Part shown: one piece after another, positions 1 to 11,600 of the stretch
Numbering within the stretch: position 1 is the stretch's first letter
Layout of the letters: the number at the start of each line of letters is the position of its first letter
DNA from: Jackrogersella multiformis
Taxonomy: Eukaryota; Ascomycota; Sordariomycetes; Xylariales; Hypoxylaceae
Direction of reading: 5' to 3'
Assembly: GCA_902806575.1 (NCBI GenBank)
Contig: CADCXD010000009.1
Coordinates: forward strand, 2,976,001-3,040,000
Length of the DNA: 64,000 bases
Position numbers and translations under genes: made by a program
Notes under the pieces: model-generated
Databases searched by the model: none
What the model saw: only the letters and a program-made list of their open reading frames with translations
What the model was told of the DNA's origin: nothing

Positions 1-1876
1 GCATAAGTGTCTTCTAAGGTTGTTACCTCTCTACCACCTAGTACCTGGTAGTACCTAAGCATGCACCTAGGAGGAGGTAAGTAATGCAGACTTTAGAACA
101 CTGTCGTGTATCCATCCTTGTTTTATCTTTAGACATCTGGCTACCTACCTACCTAGTTAAGACGGGCTATGTTTAGGTAAGGAGAATGAAGTGCTCAGGT
201 GGCTGACATTGTTAAAACTGGTTCAAAATAAGGTAGGTATCAAAAATAGAAGGATAGAAAATAGAAGGATCCATAGGAGAAGGCTTAACCATGAGTACAA
301 CCACCTAGTAGTAAGTACTATGTATTCGTCCAATATGCAGAGTACCTACCCGAAAATTGTAAAACATCTCATTTCTCAGGCCTCCTGATGAGGTCGTCTT
401 GGCATCGGACCGGACCAAATCGAATAACTGTCTTCGAATGAGCCACCTACCTAGGTAGCAGCCTAAGAGGTAAGTACCTGGCAGCTGCCTGGTAAGCTGA
501 TCGCCGTAAAGAGGTACCTACCTACATCTCCCAACTTCACCAACTTCCAAGGTTGGCACTAAAATAGGTATGTGCCTAGGTAGGTAGCTTCTTAGCGCGT
601 GGGCATCCCGCCTGGACTCGGATAGCTTTACCGGCGCAGTTGCCATTTACTTTACCTCCAGGGCTACCTCTTGCCAGTACTAGCCAGTACCTTACCTTAT
701 GTACCTACCTAGGTACCTACTAGTACGTTAGGAGGGGCAGCAGTATTAACTTTTATACCTGTCTAGGCAGGTACATATTATAATTAGGATCCTCGAGGTT
801 CCAATTGTTGTTACCCGACTTGCCGACTCATCTCAACTTCACTTTTCTTTCCTTTTCAAATTCCTGCACGATCTTCCCAGTTATTCTTCTTCTTCCCATC
901 CCCATCCCCTTCTGCAGCGCAGACGTAATAATAATAATTCGGACTGGGAGGTAGAAAGAAGAAAAGAAAGGGTGATGCTTGTTATCCAGACACCTATGCG
1001 CAGACCCTAGTGCATTCCTTTCATCACCAACCTACCTAGCAGTTATTCACTGTTCACACATCATTATTGGGTCATCGGCAAAGTTTCGCCGTTCCACTCT
1101 CTTTCTTCATCCCTCCTAATATACTTTGTTGTCCAGCCTGAGTCCTGAGTCCCGAGCCCTGACGCTATTTCGCTGCCACACGAGAGGCTACAAAGTACAG
1201 GCATAAGGCTTCCAAGCTTGTTGCTTGCAGGTACCTAGTTGACGAAACATTTCTCTCAACTCACAATTCATTCGTACCTAGGTATGATGCTCTAGCGCAT
1301 GTGCATCGCCTGCCTCTACCACACCACGGCTTTCCCGGAAACATCTTGTCATTCATTCATTCACAGGCGACATCGGTGCGTTAGCCTTCGAGTGAATCCC
1401 CTACCAGGTACATAGTATTCTCGCATGCGCCAGCCATCATCCTGTGCCGTGCCATCCTTAGAAAAGTTTGATCCCGCAGTGCGTCTCGGACAAAGCTTGC
1501 CAGCCAATCCCGAGGCAACTCCTGCTGCCTTTCCGCATACACTGGCCTCCCGAAACCGACGATCATTACTGAGCCGAAACGCTCAGGTACAACTATAGAT
1601 CCACGAATTAATACTCTTGCGCCAAGCTTCTAGTTTTATTCCGGACCTGACTGTTCGTCGCTAGAAATACATCAGTGCAATTCACTAACACATATCATTG
1701 TTTAACTCAATTCCGCATTTCGGTTAGAAACAAGAGAAAGAAAGCCCTGTGCTTAGGGGGAGATTTGATAGTGGCTAAAAGCCAAGTGGTAACCTTCCCA
1801 GGGCACCACCCTACGACATCCTAAGCTACCTAGGTAGCTAGTACGAGACTATTGGGCTTTAAATTGCGTTGCGAAA
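1..1876. other. Intergenic region and probable Skt5 promoter/5' leader
   Basis: No supportable gene was found; the only open frames are short and match nothing. The stretch is dense in the TACCTAGGTA/CTACCTACC motif (for example around 520-600, 690-730 and 1826-1840). A pyrimidine-rich tract at about 835-905 and many CT-rich runs before the Skt5 start resemble a fungal promoter and 5' leader. Confidence 0.6.
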
Positions 1877-4867
1877 ATGGCGTACAACGGCGGATATCAA
1901 GATCAACAACGTCCCTATGCTGGACCAGCAGCCCGAGTACCTCGTGGACCCTCTCGAGAAGGATATCATCCAGGACCGCAACAGTATGACCAGTATCAAG
2001 ACGGTTATGATTACGGCTATGAAGAATACGACAATGGTTACCAGCAAGATTACGGCCCGCCACAGGACATGAATTATGGTAGGCGACCACCACCTCCCAA
2101 CCAGGGTTACCCACCGCAAGATATCTATGGCTCTCCTGGTCCCGGTGGTCCCGGAAGAGGAGGCCGGCCCCCTCCACCCGGTGCTGGAGGAAGAGGTGGA
2201 TCGATGCGCGGTCCTCCATTTCCGCGCGGTGGTGGTCCCCCAGGTCCCGGTAGAGGTTATCCACCTGGTCGAGGTGGTCGGCCAGGGCCTCCGGATCGGT
2301 CTATCTCCTCGGACCCTAACGGTAAGGAGACAATATATCATAATATTAGAAGCTGGAGCTAAATCTGTATAGCAAACCGTCACGCGCCCAGTATCGCAAG
2401 CCCGAACGAGCAGGATTTTGGCAGCCCGTTTCCCGTGTTTCCCGGGCATAATAGAAGGTCAGACCTAGACGAGGAAACTGACATCTTGAACCGAATGGGC
2501 GCGATGGATCTAGATGATGGAAGGCCCAATATGCCTCCGAAAAATGGTCCAGGTCCAAGAAGAGGACCAGCACCTGGGCCAGGACCCAGGCGAGCGCCGA
2601 CGATGGACGATTACGGACGACCATCTATGGACAGTCAAAGAGGCGGACGAGGGCCTCCTCCACAAGGATATCCTGACCCAAGACGAGGTCCGCCTGCTGA
2701 CCAAGGTTTTGGCTATCACGACGATGGATATGGCCCTCCAATGTCACCCACAAGGGATAGAATGGGGCCGCTGAATAGAAGCATGACGATGCCTACAAAT
2801 AATGAACACATGCGAAACGGCATGCCACCGCCACGTGTCGATAGCGCCTCATACAATGGCGGCCCTTCTGGACGCAACCCCCCCCCTATGCGGCCTTCTA
2901 CTGCTGCGGGCAACCGACCTCCACCTCAAAGGATGTATCCTGATCAAGGGCCTCCAGGACAGTACAACAATGGCTCACTGCAGCCGCCTGGTTGGAACGA
3001 AGAACCAGATCGAACTTCTTTTGGCGACTTCTATGATTCATATTACGACCAGAGTGTGAGCGGTGGTCAGTACCCGCCAGGACCACCAGGACCGCCAGGA
3101 CCGCCTAGAAATCAATTCCGCGAAGAGATCCCGGATTTCAATGCGGTTCCCTCCCAGGGCCCGCGAGCACCGTTGGAACAGCACATGCATCGCGGTCAGA
3201 CTCCTCAGCCTGTAATGTCCCAGCCTGTAATATCCCAACCTGTGATGCCGCAACCTGGAATGCCTCAACCCGGGCCTGCGCGCCAGCCCGAAATGTCAAG
3301 GGCCAAGTCACAGCCGAATCTGCGCGAACCGCAAGCGGCTGTTTTCGAGATGGCTGGCGACATGCCACCAGTACCACCGGGTGGCTTCCAAGCGTACAAA
3401 CCGCCGAATGTTGGACCAGGCCTACCAAGTACTCCGAATCCTCCAAGACGTAGCTCACAAGGAACTCCCCAAGGCGGGCCGGGTTCTGGCCATCCAGCAC
3501 CTATTAGGCCTGGCTTGATGCCGAATTCGATGGTAAACCTCAACGAGAAGCCTACTCCAGTTCGTAACTATACTGGTGGCACCCCGCCTGCGGCTGCCGG
3601 AGCACAAGGCCGACCACCACCTCCTCCGCAGAATGGGAGGCCAACTTCCGTCGCCGATAAGGCTCCCGTCACACCAGAAGAACTAGAGCAGCTACGGACT
3701 ATCATCAAGAACGATCCGAATGATCAGCAGTCTGCTATCACTCTCGCGAAGAAGCTCGTTGAAGCTGCAGACGTTCTAGTTCCGAAGCTACCCGATGCTA
3801 AATCCAGAGCAAGATCTCGTGAACGCTACGTGATGGACGCGCATAAAATATTGAAGAAACTTGCCCATGCGCAAAACTTCGATGCCATGTTCTTCTTAGC
3901 CGACTGCATGGGCCGGGGTGTCCTAGGTGAGACGGATAGCAAGGAAGCCTTTACTTTATACCAATCTGCTGCAAAGATGGGACATGCCGCGGCAGCTTAT
4001 CGGACAGCCGTCTGCTGCGAGCTTGGCAACGATGAAGGAGGTGGTACGCGTAAGGATCCGCTAAAGGCAATCCAGTGGTACAAGCGTGCTGCGACACTCG
4101 GCGACACGCCGGCTATGTATAAGGTTGGGATGATCTTGCTGAAGGGGCTGCTTGGTCAGGCTAAGAATCCCCGGGAGGCTGTTGGCTGGCTGAAGCGGGC
4201 GGCCGAGCGTGCAGACCCGGAGAACCCCCATGCCCTTCACGAACTAGGGCTCCTATACGAATCAGCGCAGCCGAACGATGCTATCGTACGCGACGAAGCA
4301 TATGCCCTGCAGCTATTCGAACAGGCGGCCCAACTTGGGTACAAATTCAGCCAGTTTAGAATGGGATGCGCTTACGAGTACGGCCTCATGGGATGTCCCG
4401 TCGATCCTCGGTTATCTATAATGTGGTATAGCCGAGCTGCGACGCAGGAGGAACATCAGTCCGAGCTGGCTCTCAGTGGATGGTATTTGACGGGAAGCGA
4501 AGGTGTTTTACAGCAGAGCGACACCGAGGCATATCTATGGGCGAGAAAAGCAGCTCAGGCTGGCTTGGCGAAGGCTGAATATGCCATGGGTTACTTCACC
4601 GAGGTGGGGATTGGGGTACCTGCAAATTTGGACGATGCAAAACGCTGGTACTGGAGAGCAGCAAGTGAGTTTACCCTGAGTACCTCGGACCTGGATCTGT
4701 CGCCGGCAAACTAGGAAGCTAACAACGATATAGGCCAAGACTTCCCCAAAGCCCGCGAACGACTAGAAGATCTGAAGCGATCTGGCAGGAACGGTCCTCG
4801 TCAACGTGAACGCATCTCTCGAAGCAAGATCGGCAAACAGCAAGAGGGTGAGTGTTCCGTGATGTAG
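1877..4867 (+). CDS. SKT5: Chitin synthase activator Skt5/Chs4 (Sel1-repeat protein), prenylated
   Basis: Predicted 956-residue activator of class IV chitin synthase, which recruits the enzyme to septum and neck sites at the plasma membrane. I join exons 1877-2321, 2373-4664 and 4734-4867; both introns have GT..TAG ends, and the second has a GCTAAC branch site at 4718-4723. The N-terminal half is a Pro/Gly/Gln-rich disordered region with PQPGM-type repeats. A charged segment and then a series of Sel1/TPR-like repeats (A..G...A...L, YE.G, A..WY..AA) fill the C-terminal 400 residues. The last exon supplies a basic tail ending in Cys-Ser-Val-Met, a CaaX farnesylation box as in yeast Skt5. Without the second splice the frame would stop at 4714 and lose this box. 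Start ATG 1877 opens the only frame with the family-like N-terminus. Family assignment is firm; the exon 1 junction is inferred from phase. Confidence 0.93.
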
Positions 4868-5024
4868 GACATTCGGACCTCGACTACGCGGCCTGCATTT
4901 CAACACGAGGACGAGCAACGGGTTCCAAGCAGAAACTTCTCTCTGCCTAGCTCAAGATATAACCAATCGATCTCGAAAGCGGTAGCCCAGCCAACTCGAA
5001 AAGATCCATTCATGGGTTGATAGG

Positions 5025-5426
5025 ATGGATCTACTCGAATTGGTGACAGGCAATATACCACAGAACAAACCTGCAAGTTTACTCTCAGAGTTGCATATCG
5101 AACTGAGTAAACACTACAGTCTAATAGCCCAGTGGGCGAAAGAAGGAAATATGGAGATCAGCGCTTTTAAGATACCAAGTTTCTACCCGACACAGGATTT
5201 ATACCCCGGAGTAAAACAGTTAGTTGGTTGCAAGCTCGTTTGCAAGCTTGGAGCCATAATAGGAGATAATCCAAGAATAAAGAGCTATTTTGCACCCAAA
5301 CCCGTAGGTTGGATTATTTGCAGACGTGTTGATCTCAATGAATCGGGTAGCTTACCCATGTTGTATCAGCGCAGAAGTGATTTCCTAAGTTTAAAAATCC
5401 CAAGTACCCGAGTTTTACTTACCTAG
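5025..5426 (+). pseudogene. Open frame, possible relic of a SERAC1-like hydrolase
   Basis: A 133-codon open frame that I do not recognise firmly. Its middle reads like the segment after the catalytic core of fungal SERAC1/DUF676-type lipase domains (an L..L......S..L..I..W sequence, then a SFY motif, then PGVK.LV). The nucleophile elbow (GHSLGG type) and any upstream exon are absent, so it would be a fragment. It lies just after Skt5 and before a clear metalloprotease relic, in a 1.3-kb strip that looks like gene debris. It could equally be a chance frame. Confidence 0.25.
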
Positions 5427-5642
5427 CTAGGTAGGTTATCATGTCGCATTTTTCCTTTCCGAGGTTGACTTTCTAGTTAGCAAAACAATTGTAGTCCCGG
5501 TGGGCATCGTTTACTCACAACATTACCATGAATATAACTAGCAACCATCAATTTAGCTAACCTGGCCTGTAATATCAAGACTGGTATTTAGGTGAACCTA
5601 CGGTACTACCGTTAGCCTTGAGTCCGAGACAATATTATGTGA

Positions 5643-5954
5643 CTCCGACAAGACTTTGCGTACGCGAAGCGTGCTGCTACATGCCTCCAAAAGGCGGCCG
5701 AGGAATGGAATAAGGGAAACTTTGGAGTTCGATTCGAGAGAGTGGATCATAACACGCCTGCCGTATTCCAACTCATATACTCTGCCTCTTGCGAACACGA
5801 TACACGTCGTATAGCAGAATCCTTCTTCCCTAGCAACTTTCAGGATCAAAAGCCTTCCGCGTGGCGGGGGGCAATCTGGTTAACTAACATCTTCTGCTAC
5901 GAACTCGGACACATCCTCGGCCTACGACAGGAGGTAGGTAGATATGAAACATAG
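5643..5954 (+). pseudogene. Relic of a fungal zinc metallopeptidase (M10/M12 type)
   Basis: An open stretch immediately after an in-frame TGA (5640-5642) encodes a segment typical of fungal astacin/matrixin-like zincins: a KA..EWN.GN.GV.F..V motif, PAVFQL.YS, then FFP..F and NIFCYELGHILGLRQE. In active enzymes the zinc site is HELGHxLGLRHE. Here the first His is Tyr and the third ligand His is Gln, so only one of three zinc ligands remains. The usual signal peptide, the downstream half and the Met-turn are missing. No ATG precedes the homologous part. I infer a truncated, catalytically dead remnant. Confidence 0.7.
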
Positions 5955-6307
5955 ATTTCACTTATTAGCAAGAAATATGACTTCGATATTGAACTTAACC
6001 AATACATTGGGTAGGAATGTGATGGTACAAGCTTGCCCCTTTCTAAATTTGCCAAGCCGTGAGAGTTAACGAGGGAACTCTCAGCCGTGCCATCGTTTAT
6101 ACTCCTCTCGTCTCGAGGCAATACAGCGCGTGTAACCCGTAGTCTATAGTTAGGTATTTATGAAATGCTTCAACACGGGCTCGACTCCTGATCTACTAGT
6201 CGGCACTTCTGTATGCAACCGTCTACCCATGGTCGACTTAATATGCTTTTTTCTTTTACATTTCCACATCAATATGATATCATGACCCCCCGTCCTAGCA
6301 CAGCTGC
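5955..6307. other. Short intergenic region 3' of MPC2
   Basis: About 350 bp between the metalloprotease relic and the 3' end of the pyruvate carrier gene. I could not extend the relic across it with confidence. An AT-rich tract at 6235-6275 lies just past the carrier stop and may include its polyadenylation region. Confidence 0.5.
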
Positions 6308-6893
6308 TTACGGCTTGACGGCATCTTTCACCTTCGCGGCTTCTGACTCGACGGCGGCGGGTAGGTCCTTCTGGGAGGAGCGGTAGAGGAGGATGCGGGA
6401 GACTTGGGTGATGCCTACGATGCCCAGGAAGAAGTTGACGGCGGCGAGGAGGTAGTTCTTGGGGGTGATGACGAAGCACCAGCGTGTCCAGATCAGACCG
6501 GTAGCCGTCAGCGCGCCGTTCTGGGTCAGAGACAGCTTCTCGGCGGGCCGGGCAAAGTCAGAGATACCGGCGATGACAATGGCCCACTTCATGACCGGGG
6601 CCCTTCATACGTAGAAAAAAGCCCGCGTTAGCAACGATTGCGCCCGTGACACATTCACACGTGGACGCAAGGGAGAGGGCGCGGAGGACTTACCAGAAGT
6701 GCACCGTTTTTAGACCAACAGGGCTGTTCCACATGCGCTGGACCCAGCTCTGAGAGACAGTCTCGCCGGCTGCTGCGGTGCTGGCGAAGCGGCGACTGGT
6801 ACGAGAAGAGACATTTGTACGGAAGACGGCCCGCGATGCTGACTGTTGAAATATCGGCCGGGCGGCGCGGAAGAGGGTAGTCGTGGCGGGCAT
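6308..6893 (-). CDS. MPC2: Mitochondrial pyruvate carrier subunit (MPC2 family)
   Basis: Predicted 164-residue inner-membrane subunit of the mitochondrial pyruvate carrier, which works as a heterodimer with MPC1. Exons are 6694-6893 and 6308-6602 with a 91-nt GT..AG intron; the phase-2 junction restores the family signature VHFWAPVMKWA. The first 45 residues form an Arg/Ser/Ala-rich mitochondrial presequence ending near RRFAST. After it come SPVGLKT, the WAPV motif, ARPAEKLS, TGLIWTRW and NYLLAAVNFFLG, covering the membrane helices. The start is the only ATG that includes the presequence. It is divergently arranged with the complex I subunit at 7461, so two mitochondrial genes may share one promoter. 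Length and motifs fit the family; confidence is high. Confidence 0.95.
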
Positions 6894-7460
6894 TTTCCAC
6901 GAGGATCAATCGGAGTCGAGGTCTGAGTAGAGGTCAGAGTAGGAATTGAAGCGTTTAGGGAGATGTGGTGGCGTAGAGGCGGAACACCTGAGCCTTTCTC
7001 TCTGTCCTCTCGGCCTTTCCTGGGGACGGGACTGACGGATGAGTTGTAAGTGTATTATGTAGGTACCTGTAAGAATAAAGAGGTTAAAGAGGTTCCGATC
7101 TTGACATTGGGGCAATTCCAAGGGTTGGATAAATTTAGTTGGGGCTCCGGAGATAAGATAAGCTAGCGTAGAGTGTAGGATTCTATACACTGTATTCGTA
7201 CAGTGGGGATCCTTCTAGGATTTTGGGAAGGGATCACCAGGCTGCCAGGGGATGTTGGGAATACTGCATAATATGCATAAATCGTCATGCCATGCCAGCA
7301 TGCATTAGGTATTTGAGGGAAACTTTATGCACGACCGACGTCAATCAATTAATTCATCGCATCCAGAGCTTCATACTTACTTTTTACACATTTATTGCGG
7401 CTCAACCTCCCACAATCAATTCGTCATATTCGATCGCATCGCAACGTGCCAATCGCGAAG
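6894..7460. promoter_or_regulatory. Bidirectional intergenic region between MPC2 and the NDUFA2-like gene
   Basis: The 567-bp gap between the two divergent start codons must hold both promoters. Short open frames in it look like chance. I see no clear TATA box; a CT-rich stretch precedes each start. Both flanking genes are mitochondrial, so coordinated control is plausible but is inference. Confidence 0.45.
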
Positions 7461-7952
7461 ATGTCAAGCAAGTATGCTTTCACAACCGGTCTAAAGGAGG
7501 TTCGCTTCCTATTCTGCCACACAGGAGAGGGAAGTGCTGCTACAAGGCGAGCGCGAATTCGAATAGTCTCCTACCAAACACCAAAGCTAACCATCTCGCC
7601 CTCTAGGACATTCCTCACACGAGCGTACCCTACGATGAAGAAGAACAACCCACACACACCCATCATGATACGGGAGGCATTCGGCACCTTACCCAAGATC
7701 TATGCGAGATATGGTCCGTCTCCTACCAGCTACCAATGGACTACGCTGGAAAATACTAACGATTCACGATCGATAGACCTCGGAAAGGAGAAGACCAAGT
7801 CATTAGAAGGTATAGACATATATATATATCTCATATTCGAATACAGAAGCCAGAACGATCATATGCTAACTTGACGCTCTGCAATAGGACTCTCAGACAA
7901 GGAAATCGAAGATGCTGTCACACAATTAGTGAAGAGTGAAGATGCCTCATGA
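7461..7952 (+). CDS. NADH:ubiquinone oxidoreductase 10.5-kDa subunit (NDUFA2/B8)
   Basis: Predicted 96-residue accessory subunit of mitochondrial complex I with a thioredoxin-like fold. Four exons: 7461-7546, 7607-7713, 7777-7809, 7888-7952. The spliced product starts MSSKYAFTTGLKEVRFLFC and continues with SAATR, FLTRAYPTMKKNNPHTPIMIREA and GKEKTKSLEGLSDKEIED, the expected family path. Intron 1 begins with GC rather than GT (AAG/GCGAGC) and ends CTCTAG, with an AGCTAAC branch site at 7585. Introns 1 and 2 (60 and 63 nt) are multiples of three with no stop in frame, so unspliced RNA stays open across both. Intron 2 has a weak GTCCGT donor. Splice sites were chosen by phase and by family similarity. 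Confidence 0.93.
7547..7606 (+). other. GC-AG intron in the NDUFA2-like gene
   Basis: A 60-nt intron with donor AAG/GCGAGC and acceptor CTCTAG, branch AGCTAAC. Splicing gives TRTFLTRAYPTM; retention gives an in-frame 20-codon insert with no stop. Confidence 0.8.
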
Positions 7953-8628
7953 ATACCTACCTATAGCCGGAGTCATGGAGAGCGAGCGAGTAGTAGACAA
8001 TCCTACTATGCTACTATAATGAGAACTAACCTTGTGAATACTAAAAACTGGATGTGCCACCATACAATTGTTTGTCTCCTTTTACCATGGATTAATCATG
8101 CTTAAGTACAGTATGAGATATCAGAATGCTAGCTTTTACCTTATACATGTCACAGTGTCACTTAGGAACAGGCATGTTTATTAAACATTAAATATTAATT
8201 TGTCAGTCTCTCTGCACCACTACTAATAGGTCCCTCCTTCTCTGCCTCTCTCTCGACCGTCGCCTAGTTCCGTAGTAAAGGTGAAAGCGGCGGTTGTGTG
8301 AAACAACAACAGTCTGTCGTACTTCTCGAGTAAAGGGGGAAGTTCTCCCAAGAGCAATGAGAGCGATCTCTCTCCTGCATGTGCTAACCTCTGGTTCCTT
8401 CGTAGGCCGAAGTCTCCTCGTCAAAGCTTAAACGCAACGCATAAGGACCGGCAACGCATAAGAAACCGCAACGCAAAAGGAATCGCAACGCATAAGTCAG
8501 AGCATGTCTCAGAGCATATCCTCAATGCTGTATGCTCTCGTCATAAGAAATCATGAAAGGGGTTCCGTATAGACGACGGATGCAAAACTCGTGTATAGCT
8601 ATCATGTTTCACCGTCCCGGATGCCAGA
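7953..8628. other. Convergent intergenic region
   Basis: A 676-bp gap between the 3' ends of the complex I gene (+) and the RRM gene (-). No gene is supported. A short imperfect direct repeat of AACGCAAAAGG/AACGCATAAG type (CGCAACGCATAAG variants) lies at about 8430-8495. Confidence 0.5.
8430..8495. repeat. Short tandem repeat, CGCAACGCATAAG variants
   Basis: Four near copies of a 16-20 bp unit (AACGCATAAG... AACGCAAAAGG...) follow each other in the gap 3' of the RRM gene. No function is apparent. Confidence 0.6.
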
Positions 8629-11600
8629 CTAACCACCTTTTCTCTCTTCGTCTGGCTTCTCCTTGTGATCGGTGCCCTCGGTATCGGCCTTCTTTGCCAA
8701 TGATGAATCAGTTCTAGCCGGCGCAGCCCTGGATGCCGCCTGACCTTGCGTGTTCGCCGACACGGGTGCGGACGCGGACGCGGATGCGGGTGCGGGTGCG
8801 GGTGCGGGTGGCTGCGAGGCCGAGGCAGAAGCTTCAGGTTTCGCAAACGACGGCGGCCCGTTTGCCCACGCATTCGATGGTGGTCGAGAGTCCTTAAAAT
8901 TACTAAATGGCGGCGGATATATCGACAAGCTGGGCATCGTCGTTCCCATCGGTCCTCGTGGCGGCGATCGCTTGGGGTATGCACGCTTCATCGCGGCCTT
9001 CGTAAGCGCAGCTCTCCGGGCCATGGCTTTCGAAAGCGTACCCTTGCCCTTTGGAGGTATGTCGCTTGGATCTTCGGCGCTCGGAACATCGGCTGCTGGA
9101 ACCGCAGTGCTTGGGACATCGGCTTCTGGAGCGGCAGCTTCCAGGACTGTAGGTCTTGGAGCCCTGGCTCGTGGAAGCGTAGCACTAGGGCCCGTCTTCC
9201 TACCACGGCGCGTCCTTTTCTTAGTGGTGTAAGAAGCTGGGGGCGACGACCCCGATGCTGACCTGCCAGCCTGTTGCGTAGGATTGGCTGGCGCCTTGCC
9301 TTTAGCGCCCTTTCCCTTAACAAACTGGTTTTTGCGACCTTGGTTCTTGCTGCTCCCGGGGCTGCTCTTGGAAGAATGGGAAACTGGTGCACTCGCCTTA
9401 CGCTCGGCCTGTCGGACACTTCGCCAGTTCTTGGCTACCGTGGCTGCGGTGGCGTTGGAGTTATAACTTCGTTTCCCGGTTACTGGCTGGGCGTTGGCTT
9501 GAGATGAGCTTTTGCTGTTAGCGCTGACACTACTGGCCCTCGAGTGAAACACCGCAGCTTGTGGGTTGGGGTTCCAAGTCTGCTTCGAGTGAGGTGCCGT
9601 GCTTTGGCCATGGATCTTCATATTCTTTATGGCGGTTTCGATTGCCTGGCTCTGCTCCTCAAAACCCTTGCTGGTACCCGACTCTGACATATTGACCGTC
9701 ATTGGCTTGTAGGGCGATTGTGCGCGAGGCATAGTAGCGTAGCGCTGGTCTAGCCGCTGTTCGTGTTCTCTCAAATTCTGGTTGGGTCTGTTCTGCTCTA
9801 TGCTCGAGCCTTCTTCCTGCTGGTGAGCCTCCAGTCTTAGGTTCATAGGGACTCGAGTACGCAATCTCGGATCGATAAAGGTGTTCGGCAGGCCCCGTAG
9901 CGCTTTGCGCAGATCCGCGAGATACAAGCGTCTTTCCTCATCCGTACCGACGAAGCCGCCATCCCGCTGGATGATCTCATCGTCTGAATCACGCCTGTCT
10001 CGTAGAGCGAGCTGGACATCGTAGTGTCGAAGGCGTCTCATGCCTCTGGACTCGCGTGCCGCATTAACTTTGTTGAACCATTCTGTAGGCACGGCGGGGT
10101 GGGGATCAGAGTCTGAGTCGGACGAGTCGTTGCACATAGGCGGGCTTGGAGTACGGTAAGCGGGCTGTCGTTTTTGTAGCTGTCGCTGCTCACTCCCTGG
10201 GGTAGGTATACGCATGTTACGGTCTGTTTGTCCACTAGCCAAGCTTGCTCTCGGGGTGGGCAAGACATTGCTATCCTCTTGTAGAACAGACAATACTGAT
10301 TCGCGTGTCGGAACACGGGAGGAAGGACCTACATCAGGAGGCTGGTAGGTCAGAGCAGGGAAGTATGGACCGGACGATTCATGGCTGTGGTCAAGGCTTG
10401 AATTTTGACGCTGATCGTCACTAGCTGTCGCCTTACCCTTTCCTCTGTCTACCTTGAGCTTTCCTGGTGACTCCACTCTGGTTTCTCTCGCTTTCTTAAG
10501 AGCTTCGGCTTTCTCAGGTGGTAGATACCCCCAACCGGGCGGGAGGCGTACCGGCGCTCTTGCGGGTCGTACGCGCATGGTGCCGTAATCAATGATTACA
10601 TCATCCTTGTCGTCAGTTTCGATAGTTGTCGCAACCACCGGCTTCGGGGCAGGGTCAAAATATGGCATTGGATGCTCGGGAGGTGTGTAGTAGTCCTCCG
10701 CGCTTGAGTTGCGGGAATGCTCCCCTGACACGGAGACTCCCCTGGATTCCGCGACACCTGGCAATGATGGAGGAACATGGCCTCTCAACCTTTGGACTTG
10801 AAGCGGGGCTGGAGGGTAAGGTTCCAGATCATGGATTCGCTGAATCATCTCGTGGGAACCCATGCCCTGGCGCAGACCTGTTTGAGGATTTTGGCCCTCG
10901 TGTTGAGTAGGCTGTCTCTCATATGACTGAGTAGATAATTGTCGAGCGCTGGCATGGTACGGGCGTGTTAACTCCTCAGGGACATAACCAGGAACGAAAC
11001 TGCCTGTGTGTTGCTGATACTGGTTCTCGATTGGGTTACCACGTATCCCTAGGGCAGCCAAGCCATGAGCCGTTGCGGAAGCTTGCGGGTATAGATGGTG
11101 TGTCGGTCCGGATGACATGACACGGCCCTGCGATTCGTTTCTATTGATGTACGATTGTTTCGGTTTGTAGTGCTGTGATCCGACGCGAAAGCCAACCTTG
11201 AAGGGCCTGTGTGATATCTGAGGTAATAGATGGTAGCCTTTCACAGCCTTGTGGGCCGACTTCTCGCTAATGTAACTAGAAGGAAGAGCTCGTCAGTCAA
11301 CGGTACGTGCAAAAGAAACACGGGGGGAATGGGTTCGGAATGGAAGCAACTTACACGACAATAAAAGCCCGGCCTCCACTCTGCATCGACATATGCTCGA
11401 TAACGCCGAACTTGCTAAAGTGATCAGCCATCGTGGCCATGAAGTTGTCCTCTACCGGACTTGGAAACGAGTCTACATAGACCGTATGGTCACATTCGTA
11501 ACACCTCTGACAATTACACGGATCATACTTCTCCACCCTAGGATCGGGACCGAAGTACTTCTCCCGGTTCGCGCAATTCGAACCAGGAGCCGGCGACTGT

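Noticed and set aside
1381..1566. 61-codon minus-strand frame upstream of Skt5
   Set aside because: Short, no family features, and in the promoter/leader area.
8746..9261. Long plus-strand open frames opposite the RRM gene
   Set aside because: They are antisense shadows of a repeat-rich, GC-rich coding region and have Gly/Arg-rich low-complexity translations without domains.
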